Shown one piece after another: positions 21,171 to 29,900 of a stretch of DNA of 29,900 bases. The position numbers and the translations under genes were made by a program. Origin of the DNA: Macrocybe gigantea (lineage: Eukaryota; Basidiomycota; Agaricomycetes; Agaricales; Callistosporiaceae); the NCBI GenBank assembly GCA_011319805.1, contig SJRY01000162.1, forward strand, positions 1-29,900, written 5' to 3'. Positions within the stretch are counted from its first letter, which is position 1, and each line of letters opens with the position of its first letter. Below the pieces are notes generated by a model that had not been told where the DNA came from, ran no database searches, and saw only the letters and a program-made list of their open reading frames with translations.

Positions 21171-22204
21171 ATGAGCGATGTCGACTACGGAAAGCTTTTT
21201 GGCCTCGAATCCTTACCGGGTTCGGTCGTACTGGCAATTGCCTATGGAATCCTGCTTGGTTGGTATTCCTACCAAGCCATTCGTCTCTGGACATATGTCT
21301 TTGCATCTTTGGCCATTTTCTGCGCTAGTAATTAGTCTTCAAGATCGTTTTGAATCGCATGGATTTATTCGTACTTAGTACGGACGGTGGCCTTCACTTT
21401 ACGAGCTGTCATCGTCTCATTAAGCTCAGCAAGCCATACGCTGACTCTCATAACTGCAGATGGAGCCCTTTTTGGCGTTGGATTCTTTACTCTCTGCATT
21501 CCGCATATATCCTAGTCCCGGATAGGCCAGTGGGACGAAGGGAGCCGCCGCGAAACTCAGACTGACCACTCGCGCAGGGAGCCACTCCTGACCAGCCTCC
21601 TCGCAGAGGCATCATTCCCATGCTCACAGATAATCCATGGATGTTCACGGTAGCCACCATCATTTCCGTCATAGTGGGAATAATTGGTTTTGCACAACCC
21701 AGCCAACATGAACCTGAAGACGGCAAGGGCCTGAGGAAGATTAGCGCCATTCTGTTTCTGGTGCTTACAGTGCTGTTGGCATATCAGACTCTGATTTTGA
21801 CGAGCATGGAACTGAGAGGTATGTCGTTCGAGTTGCCATCCATCTGCCAGTACCTTGCGCGGCCTCGATTCTCATCCTTTTGGAACATCACAGCTAGGGT
21901 GCCGGATCGAAATGATGAAGAGCTGACAGGGAAACGATACGGGATGTACATCCTCTGCTTCATATCGCTCGTCCTCTTGATTCGGCAAGCATTTGCCACT
22001 GCCACAGTCGAGAAGCCGCGAAAACTGAACAACGAACACTTTTGGTATCCCTTCATCGTTATTCTGGAGATTCTTTCAGTCATATTATATGCAACTCCTG
22101 GCTTAGTGCCATCACGAGCAGAGCTATCGGCACGGGAAAAGATCCAATCTATAATGCCTTTCACTCGTCTTCGACGGCACATGGCACGAGGTGTAACCCA
22201 ATAG
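21171..22204 (+). CDS. Multi-pass membrane protein, DUF7702-like, copy B, with a one-base frameshift
   Basis: Tandem paralogue of the gene at 19645-20660. The start is ATG 21171 (MSDVDYGKLFGLESLPG). Exons are 21171-21327, 21379-21529, 21578-21818 and 21894-22204. The first and last introns match copy A in place and phase; the second donor has moved a few codons. Exon 2 changes frame: GALFGVGFF reads in one frame and SAYILVPDR in the next. There are 11 nt between them where copy A has 12, so one base is missing within 21489-21499. Later segments are well kept: AILFLVLTVLLAYQ, EHFWYPFIVILEILSVILYATPGLVPSRAEL. A further charged tail (RLRRHMARGVTQ) is absent from copy A. It is either a young pseudogene or a sequence error at a TT run. 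Confidence 0.65.
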
Positions 22205-22325
22205 TCGATTCGCGAAACCATTTCGTTATATCGGACGTACTTTACATATACATACATAGATCAACATTCGTGATGTGTTTCGTATTCTGGTAATAATACA
22301 TTCCTGCTTGATAATTGTGTGAACT

Positions 22326-25300
22326 TTAAATGCCATTCCATTCAAAGCCTTTCTTGACGGTAAACATAGCATTCAATGGCAGATTATTGCTGCTCGTCCC
22401 GACAAGGACGCGATATGTCCCGGTCTCAATCGTCCAGGTACTATAAAGTTCACTCCAATACGAGACGGCATACTTGTCGAGTTTCAGCGTGACACGTTCC
22501 GTTCGCCCTGGTTGGAGGTTCTTCACTTTCGCAAATGCTTTCAGTTGCAGAGGAGGATGGGTGAGGTTCGAAGTGGTGGGAAGGGAGACGTAGAGCTGCA
22601 CAACTTCAGAGCCTGCGACTGATCTGCATTCGATACAGATAACGTGGCTTGCAGGGAGAATTCATCCTCTGACACGGCAGGCTCAGATAATTGAAGATCA
22701 GTCAGGGAGAATTTCGTGTAAGAAAGGCCGTGACTAGGAAAGACGAAGATGAGTGCGAAATATTGATGTAAATCCAGGGTTTCCTACCCAAAAGCGAAGA
22801 GAGGAGCGATCTTGCGGTGGTGGTAATGCTTATAGCCCTACCACGTAAACTTAATGATCGGACATCCCTACAACTGACAACTTCGAACTTACAACAAAGA
22901 GACCCTCGGCATATCGAACCTGGCCATTCTCGGTATGGAAATGGCCATACGACGGCACGTCTTCCTCAGCCTTCGGGAACGTTAGGGTCAGCTTGCCCGA
23001 AGGATTGTGTTTGCCGAATAAAACGTCCGCTATGGCATTGCCCGACGCATTGCCGAGATACCATGCATGAACCAGAGCAGGTACGGAGTCGACCCAAGGC
23101 ATCAATATCGGTGAGCCCTGCAGAAATGGATATTGACATCTCAGCAGAGAGCGTAACGCGAGATACCATAGATGACGCACGGACTGGGTGACCACAATTG
23201 TCTTGGGATTGACTGCAGCCACCTTGAAGACGAGCTCATCGGTACGGCCAGGTAGGGCTAGCGTGGTGCGATCATATCCTTCCGTTTCCCAGTCGGAATT
23301 CAGCCCCACGATGGCGATGACAGCATCGGCTTCCTTTGCGAGCTTGACGGCTTCATCCATCATGTCGTCGGGATTCCTCACTTCAGCTCCACCCAGGCGG
23401 ACGCCAGGGTTGCTATCGGGTCGATGAGAAGAGATCAACGATGATAAATCTAAACCTCATTGCTCACCTGTCCATGACAGTTTGATCTTCATCGCCGTCA
23501 GCGGGGCCACGAACGTTGCAAAATTCAACCAATATATCATGCTTTCTGTTTGCCTTCAAGGGATATATGCCCTTTTCTTCGAGAGTCCCTGCTCCAAAGA
23601 AATCCTCTCCACGTCGTTGGCGTGTCCAGTTATCAATTACGAGTTGACCGTCGACATACAGCTAGTGGATACGTCCGTCAATGAACCGTCCCAGGATACG
23701 CCGAGTAGGCACTTACTTTTGCTCTGCCAGCGGTAATAAGGCCGAACTCGAAATCGATGTCATAAGGGCGTGGCTTCAGTTGGCCACGTAATCTCAACGT
23801 CCACCGTTTGGTGATATCCTTCGGCGTTGAAGTACTGATGAAGATACGTGTCTCGTTAACGAGTTGGGTCTCAATGGGTTCCTCTACGGGCGTCATACTG
23901 TTATCATCCAAGTGACAGTGCCAAGTTCCAATCCAGCCTCGTTCGCCGTTCTCAGTGAATATGTCATAATCAAGGGAAGGCATGGTCTTATACGCTAGAA
24001 TGTATGTCATTAACGTTAGGAGGATCTGACGAGCATTGCGGCATACCTCGAGCGCCTTCACTGTAGGTCACCTCAACGTTGCCTGCCGATTGTAGAGCAT
24101 TGACGATGCCATCATATGGAGAGACGTAATATGAAACTTTCAATGCAGCTGAACCGCCTCCGGATACAACGAAGGCTTTGGCATTCCCGCCCACAATGGC
24201 AATCTTCTTCACAGATTCCGGCTTCAAGGGAAGGACGTCGCCCTCGTTCTTCAAGAGAACGATGGACTCGGCGGCGACTTTGCGCATCAACGCCTTGTCT
24301 TCGTCGCTTTCCACTGTTCGTTCAACGCCATCCCCATCGAGTACCTGAACGGGCGTCGGACTAAAATACATGTCTTGAGAGCATCAACATACCTCCGGAG
24401 CACCTCTGGCACATTTCTGTACGAGTTCGAGAACTTTCTTGGCTCTCGCTTTAATGTCTCGTGTTGTGACTTTACGGGAAGTGATGCTTCGGTTGACGAG
24501 ATCGAGCGTCCGCCACTTGTTGACGCCGGGCATCTCAAGGTCCAGGCCAGCTTTGATGGCCAAGTCAACGCTGTACACACCGAACCAGTCGCTCATAACC
24601 TGAAGGGGCGGTAATCAAGGGGATGGCAAATGAGAAGAAATCGGGGCGACATACGAGACCGGTGTACTCCCACTCATCGCGCAGGATCTTTGTCAACAGA
24701 TATGGGTTCTCAGAAGCGTGAGGACCATTGACACGATTGTAGCTACCGACAAATTTCAGTCATGTAGAGAACCACAGGGAAAAAAAACTTACGCGGTCAT
24801 GAAGGACCAAGGATTAGCGTACTTACGGGCCAACATGAAGGGCATTAGGTATATCTCACGGAGCGCTCGCTCGCTGATGACGCTGTCATAACCTTGGCGA
24901 TCGTCTTCTTTATCATTACCGCTGAGAAGAGTCAGGAGTTGGGCCACGAGAGTCGTATTCAGTCGACTTACACGAAATGTTTGATAGTGGTTCCGATGCC
25001 CCCTTTCTGAACGCCGTTGATATATGACGCCGCGATCAACCCAGATAGATAAGGATCCTCTGAAAAGCTTTCAAAGCTCTATGGAACATAAGAGGAAAGC
25101 ATGGGCCATAGGAACAGTGAACGCTCACCCTTCCTCCTAGTGGGTTCTGATATGTGGTTGAATTCGAGTCAAGTCGGGAGAGAAAAGACGGAAGCTCACA
25201 CGTTGGATGTTGCAGGTAGGGGCAAGAATGATGGAGGCGGCGCGAAGTTTGGCTTCTTCGGCCAGGAGTTTCAACCCCACCTCCTCAACGAGTTCCGTAT

Positions 25301-25637
25301 CCCAAGTCGCGCCCAGTCCGGTGGAGCACTTTGCGGTACGTGTCAGCTGCAAGTTCGATCTCTGTTGCAGGACAGCTTACTGGAAGACATTTCGCGGCGT
25401 GCCCATGAAGAAGTGATTGCCTCGAACACCGTTTGGTCCATCGCTGACCTAGCGGAGCGTCAGATGAACAGTTGTCCGACGAAAAACGGTGCGGACCTTG
25501 ATCGCCGGAACACCTAGGCGTTCCACTGGATGTGTATGCCAGAACCCTACTCCTGCAATGAGAGAAATTGCCTCGTCGGTCGTCAAGTTCTCAAGAACTG
25601 TTTGGACGTCTGCGTTCGCAAAGTCTGAAGGCGCCAT
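22326..25637 (-). CDS. GH3 beta-glucosidase with PA14 domain, intracellular type, two one-base frameshifts
   Basis: Glycoside hydrolase family 3 enzyme that releases glucose from beta-glucosides such as cellobiose. Fifteen exons run from ATG 25637 to TAA 22326. The translation is about 857 residues if two missing bases are allowed for. The barrel domain has [45 protein letters not shown] and VMSDWFG, whose Asp is the nucleophile. Then come [17 protein letters not shown] and a PA14 insert ([37 protein letters not shown]). [18 protein letters not shown] covers the usual acid/base region. A fibronectin III-like end ([23 protein letters not shown]) closes it. No signal peptide, so cytosolic. Frame breaks lie at 25395-25397 (GTP to AKCLP) and 22621-22627 (VSN to RSVAGSE). 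All else is intact, so sequence error is as likely as loss. Confidence 0.88.
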
Positions 25638-26758
25638 GAGACCGGGCAAAAGGCAGTGTTCGGCTCAAAGTGAGAATTTCGGGTGTATCACAGAGCAAGA
25701 GAAGGTCAGTAAGGGCTTTTGGGAATATATAAGGAGTTCGGTGCGCCTTCCATATGTATACGAGAGTTCATAGTGCTGAACAGATGTAATTGTCAGGACA
25801 CAAAGTCATTTACGCCGACAATTCGCCGACCAAGATATCTCCCGAACAATCGCCGGCACTGAAATCTTCAGCTGACGTTCTATCTCTTCTTTCCTTGCGA
25901 CGCGACGTTCTTGTTGGGGAGAGCATGATTTGAATCGGGATTCGTCGCGAAGAAAAATATACCCCATGATACCCTTCAATGGCTCTGAATTCCTTTTTAT
26001 GGATTTTCGCTCGCAAAGCCCTCCTCTCTATAGCTCCAATGCGCCTTTATATATATAATGTCCGGGAAATGCATTCTTCTTGTGAGATTCTGGTATTTGG
26101 ATGCTGCATTCCTTATTTATTTATTTTTTTTCAAGAAGTCGTTGGATACAATGTCATCAACGTTTGGACGCTTGTACTATTTAACATCGGACCAGGAGGT
26201 AAATCCTTCCGGGACATCGCACGTCCTTATCCTTTCAGAGCAATGGAAAACTGGTACTCGCTACGGCATTTCCGGTGAGCCAGGTCTGCGTGACATGCTT
26301 GTCTCTGATATCTTGCGGAACCACCCGATGCGCCTGTATTCCTCCACCCTCCGCTGGCAAATCGACATGCATCACTTCTGCCAAGTTAGAACACGCACTC
26401 CACCAAGCCCTGGCTAATGGAGGAACACGCGTCTCTGGCTCCACGTACAAAGTCATGATACCACATCGGTGATGATCCTGATTTCTTCGCACGACCATTT
26501 CACTGGTCTACACTCACATCAACCCCGTCGCTCTGGCATACACAGTGCGGTCCTTGCTGGTCTAGCTCTGCCCTTCACAGGTCCTGGTTTAGACGCCGTC
26601 GTTCACGCCAGGCCAGCCACGACCTCCACGTGCCCTCATTAACTCCGACCACACGCTGGGCTAGGCCTTGACATTGTGAGCGGTCGACTCGGGCAACGCT
26701 CCCTGCACGTTTTACGTGTACACACCGTCCTGGATACTCGGCGTAGCTAAGCTCGACG
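25638..26758. other. Intergenic region with two unrecognised ORFs
   Basis: Divergent promoter region between the GH3 gene (minus) and the F-box/LRR-like gene (plus). An 87-codon minus ORF (26498-26235, ATG start, reading MTLYVEPETRVPPLARAWW inside) and an overlapping 119-codon plus ORF (26058-26417) match no family I know; at most one could be real. TATA-like strings occur at about 25725 and 26048. Confidence 0.4.
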
Positions 26759-28439
26759 ATGAACAGTACTCCTAACGTGAACGGCGACATCTTCGCTCAC
26801 ATTCTCTTCTGGATCTCCAATGCTAAAGTCATTCAAACGCTACTCCGTGCCATTCCCATGCATCACCCTTTTTTTGATCTGGCTCTAAGCCGACTTCTCC
26901 AACTGCCCATCTACATCTCGTCAGAGAAGGAACTAAACTCGATATCACATACCCTCTTGACAGGCCTCTTGTTCGAGGATGAAGCACAGCCACCGCTGAG
27001 ACTTGTAGAGCGCACCCGGCACCTGGTCGTTTCGGCAGACATCCGGAATCGGTTTCATGCGTCGTTTCTAACGAACGCGTTTGCATTGAAAACATTGTTT
27101 CCTTCTCTCTTTCTGCGTTCTAATAATCTCCGAGTTCTGGATTGGCGCAGCATGCCTGGCCCATCCCAGGAGGAACTCGCCATTTTGCGCAACCTCGAGC
27201 GACTCGAGACGCTTCGGATTGATTGCCGTGCTCCACGCACTGATATCTTTTCTGCTGAAAGTGAGGAATATTGGAAGTGAGTCTTTAAATATTTGCAATT
27301 GTAATGTTCTGAATATTCATGGTTTTCAGTATCAATGTCGCTCCACTTGTGATGGCGGTCGGCTCAAAGCTGAGATCCCTTGAGCTTCGTGGAATAGGGC
27401 AATCTCTATTCAGGACTCTAGAGACGCAGTCGGAGGAATTCACATCGTTCACTTCTCTGGAACATCTGCATGTTGACCTTACGCACGGAACGTGGGACTG
27501 GGAAGGCACTGGTTCACCGCCTCATGGCGCTTCAGACGCTTACCCCTTCCGAAACCTGGGCTTTCCGGCTTTGACAAAGGTAGAGCTGCGGGTCAGCGAT
27601 CTGACCATCAAGGCTGACAAGTGTGGTCCATTGGAGTTCTTCACTTGGGAAACGCTCGAGGAGTTTACTATAGTTGTAGTGGATTGGTAAGTCACGGCAC
27701 CGCTTCATGTAGTTCACTCTCTTGACGATTGGATCTAGCTTCAGTTGGGTTACCCTCCGTAACGTTCGTCTCTTCAATTCGCTTCCGGCGGAAAAGTTCG
27801 CCGCGCTGCGCAAGCTAGAAATAAAAGATGAAGGCGGATTCGAATGGGCAGCTGCAGAGGATGAGGCCCGGTCAGTGATGTCGCTCGGGCGATGCTACGT
27901 CGGATTCGTGCCGAACTTCCTTGCGTCGGTCCGTTCGGGGCTGCTCCAGAATCTGACGACGCTCTGGGTGGACCACGAGCTTCTTTGTTTCTACCCCAGA
28001 AACGCTATAGCCAGCACGAGCTGGGCTGGGTACGATATGAATTTCTATACCGTCAGACAGCTGTGGGAGGGAGGATCCAAGCTCGAGGATTCAGAGTGGC
28101 AGCGCAAGGCGGAGTGGATTTCTGTTTTGAAGAGCGTTTTCCAGCAGCTCGAGAGCTTAAGAGTGGGATTCGGAGCAATGGACGCGTACGAGACGGTTCT
28201 CATTTTGAGCTGTTGTTCAGTTTCTAAGCTGAAACAGTTCGGATTTCACTACGACTGGCGTTCGAGTGACCGTTTTGAAGCGGTGAGTTGGGGTCTGGTC
28301 CAGACTCGCTATTTATATTGATTTTATTCGCTAGTCCATATGGAAGCCCATCTTTAGAAGTCAAGTCGATCAATATTACAACGTGGGTAGACTGTCTCTC
28401 CACGACTTATCGATCATTTATTTTCCCACCGAATGCTAG
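26759..28439 (+). CDS. F-box/LRR-like protein of the basidiomycete type
   Basis: Four exons (26759-27276, 27330-27686, 27739-28282, 28335-28439) join in phase to 507 residues. The N-terminus (MNSTPNVNGDIFAHILFWIS, then LLRAIPMHHPFFDLALSRLLQLPIY) resembles the degenerate F-box-like start of a large Agaricomycete family. The rest is a run of irregular leucine-rich segments: TRHLVVSADIRNRF, LRVLDWRSMP, LERLETLRIDC, KLRSLELRGIG, LEHLHVDLT, LTKVELRVSDL, LEEFTIVVVD, ALRKLEIKDEGGF and LTTLWVDHELL. Such proteins are thought to present substrates to SCF ubiquitin ligases, though the F-box here is weak. The last exon ends in IIYFPTEC. No defect seen. Confidence 0.82.
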
Positions 28440-29481
28440 CCAATCTCGCATAGCCTGCTCCGCAGCATAGCGAAATTCCACAAGCTGACAGATGTTCACA
28501 TTCTCCAGCCCCGCCCACGGACGCGCGATTTCTCTCGAATAAGCGAGCGGGACTCTCGACTGATAAACGATATCACTCTCCTCTTTCGGTGTAACCCTTC
28601 GCTCTGCCGTGTCGGCGTTGGCAGGAACGCAGTGTGGGAACGTCGGTGCGGCCCCAGCTTCTTATCCGAGAGCGACTCTGTCAGCGAGTCAAGCGGTCCT
28701 TCGAATAGCCGCATGACGTATCAGCTGATGCAACGGGAAGACGTACCGAAATTCTACGACGCGGGCGCAGTCGATGGAGGTGCTGGTAAATCACAGTTTG
28801 AGGTCATAACGACCACCGTGTGAGGACATGGAAGAGCTATCAGGTCTCTTGGAACGTATCACGGCCAATGCCCACGGCAGATGGTCTTCTTCGGTGGCTG
28901 TCTAGTTATGGAAAGTGGGTTCCATGTTATCGTTCATTCTCGCTGCCGAGCTGCTGGGCTGCACTGTCGCTCTCGTGTGTCATCCTTTGATGAGTACGAT
29001 GGAAATGGCGATACCACTTTTCCATGAGCCTATTTGCATATCTGGTGACAATTTTTCTTTTACCTAACAAAGGGATGATGATTTTAGTCCTTTTAATTCC
29101 TATTGTGAGGTGATTGCGAGAGATAATCTAATGATAAAAGAGCTTCGTTAGTCGGCTTCACATCGAAGATCAATTATTCAGATCAAAAGGCCTGCTGAGG
29201 TAAAACGTTGGGTTCTTTGAATTGAATTAAGCTCTTGCAGCCTCATGGACACACAGCGAGGAGCTGCGGTCCTTTCTTCCGTGTTGGAGGTTGCCAAATG
29301 CGGTGTCATTCGGCGCTAAAACGGCTGTGGGTCCGGCACAAGTCACGAGCACGTGCCCACACCATGTCACGAACTTCGACCATTCTTGTTTGACATAAAA
29401 AGGCGGCGTCGAAAGAGAAACATCGTCCCATCTTTGTCCCACTCAACCAACTTCTCAGCAAGCATCAGTATACATCCCCAA
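28440..29481. other. Intergenic region and probable 5' region of the Argonaute gene
   Basis: About 1 kb without a recognisable gene. Two overlapping ORFs near 28496-28823 look like chance. Its right part probably includes the promoter and perhaps the true start of the downstream Argonaute gene. An ATG at 29364 is followed by a stop after nine codons. Confidence 0.45.
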
Positions 29482-29900
29482 GAGTTGCACCTGGCCAGGA
29501 GCTCCGCACGAGGTGCTGGGAGACCTCCGCGCGGAGGACGTGGTGGTGGTGCAGGCCGTGGAGGCACGCATGTTGGCGCTCAAGCACCGGTCGTCGCAGG
29601 TGAGCATCGATAACAGCTATCACGACGCTTGTAGTCCGTTACAGAAAATATATTTTTATCACACATAAGAGCAACATCAGAACCATCGGAGTAAAGCGTC
29701 CAGGTTCGGCACCGCTGGTCGTGCCATGAACATCAATGTGAATATGTTCCCAGTATCCATTCCGGACGAGATGATTCGCCATTACGATGGTAAGCTTCTC
29801 TTTCTATGGGCTTACAACGTGAATTCGTCCTCATATTCATTGGATTAGTCGGTGAGTTCCGAGACTTTTGCCTCCGTGCGCGTCGCTCAAGCCAGATCTC
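29482..29900 (+). CDS. Argonaute protein, N-terminal fragment (runs off right edge)
   Basis: Argonaute binds small guide RNAs and silences matching transcripts (RNAi, quelling). An Arg/Gly-rich segment comes first (ARGAGRPPRGGRGGGAGRGG, about 29497-29560), usual at the N-terminus of fungal Argonautes. It ends at a GTGAGC donor at 29600. The next exon reads TIGVKRPG and, one frame over, FGTAGRAMNINVNMFPVSIP and EMIRHYD. Together these are the start of the Argonaute N domain. The frame change at 29704-29707 (GGTTCGG) fits one lost T. Another intron starts after HYD (GTAAGC near 29790). The RGG frame is open back to a stop at 29317-29319 but has no ATG, so the start codon is unresolved, and splice phase between the two exons does not fit cleanly. 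PAZ and Piwi domains lie beyond the window. Confidence 0.72.

Overview
The window looks like nuclear DNA of a basidiomycete fungus, most likely a mushroom-forming Agaricomycete. Almost every gene is cut by short GT-AG introns of about 46 to 78 nt. Gene density is moderate and on both strands. Several families are ones known mainly from Agaricomycetes: F-box/LRR-like proteins, BTB proteins, NAT8-like acetyltransferases, fungal royal-jelly-type secreted proteins, and two large lineage-specific multi-copy families. All gene models were spliced by hand from the sequence; names rest on remembered family signatures, not on a search.

Layout. 1-1310 (-): N-terminal half of an MFS transporter running off the left edge. 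2108-4926 (+): a Rap1-like telomere protein with a clear Myb domain. 5113-7316 (-): a tandem pair of membrane-anchored NAT8-like GNAT acetyltransferases with identical exon structure. 7955-9502 (+): a secreted royal-jelly/yellow-type beta-propeller protein behind a TATA box. 9503-10232: a repeat-bearing spacer. 10233-16662 (-): two adjacent, lineage-specific genes, of about 520 and 1180 codons, both carrying in-frame TGA codons inside conserved segments. The larger has a C2H2 finger and resembles transposase-derived proteins. 17305-18387 (+): BTB/POZ protein. 19645-22204 (+): tandem pair of multi-pass membrane proteins (DUF7702-like); the second has a one-base frameshift. 22326-25637 (-): 15-exon intracellular GH3 beta-glucosidase with a PA14 domain and two one-base frameshifts. 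26759-28439 (+): F-box/LRR-like protein. About 29482-29900 (+): start of an Argonaute gene, cut by the right edge.

The genes do not form an operon or an obvious metabolic cluster. Two patterns cut across the window. First, the 10.2-16.7 kb block looks like a decayed mobile or multi-copy unit whose stop codons fit C-to-T changes at CGA codons, as expected of methylation-linked or RIP-like mutation. Second, five single-base length differences (in the 1180-codon gene, the second DUF7702-like gene, GH3 twice, and Argonaute) lie at or beside short base runs in otherwise well-preserved genes. That is the signature expected of assembly homopolymer errors, so those genes should not be called dead without checking.
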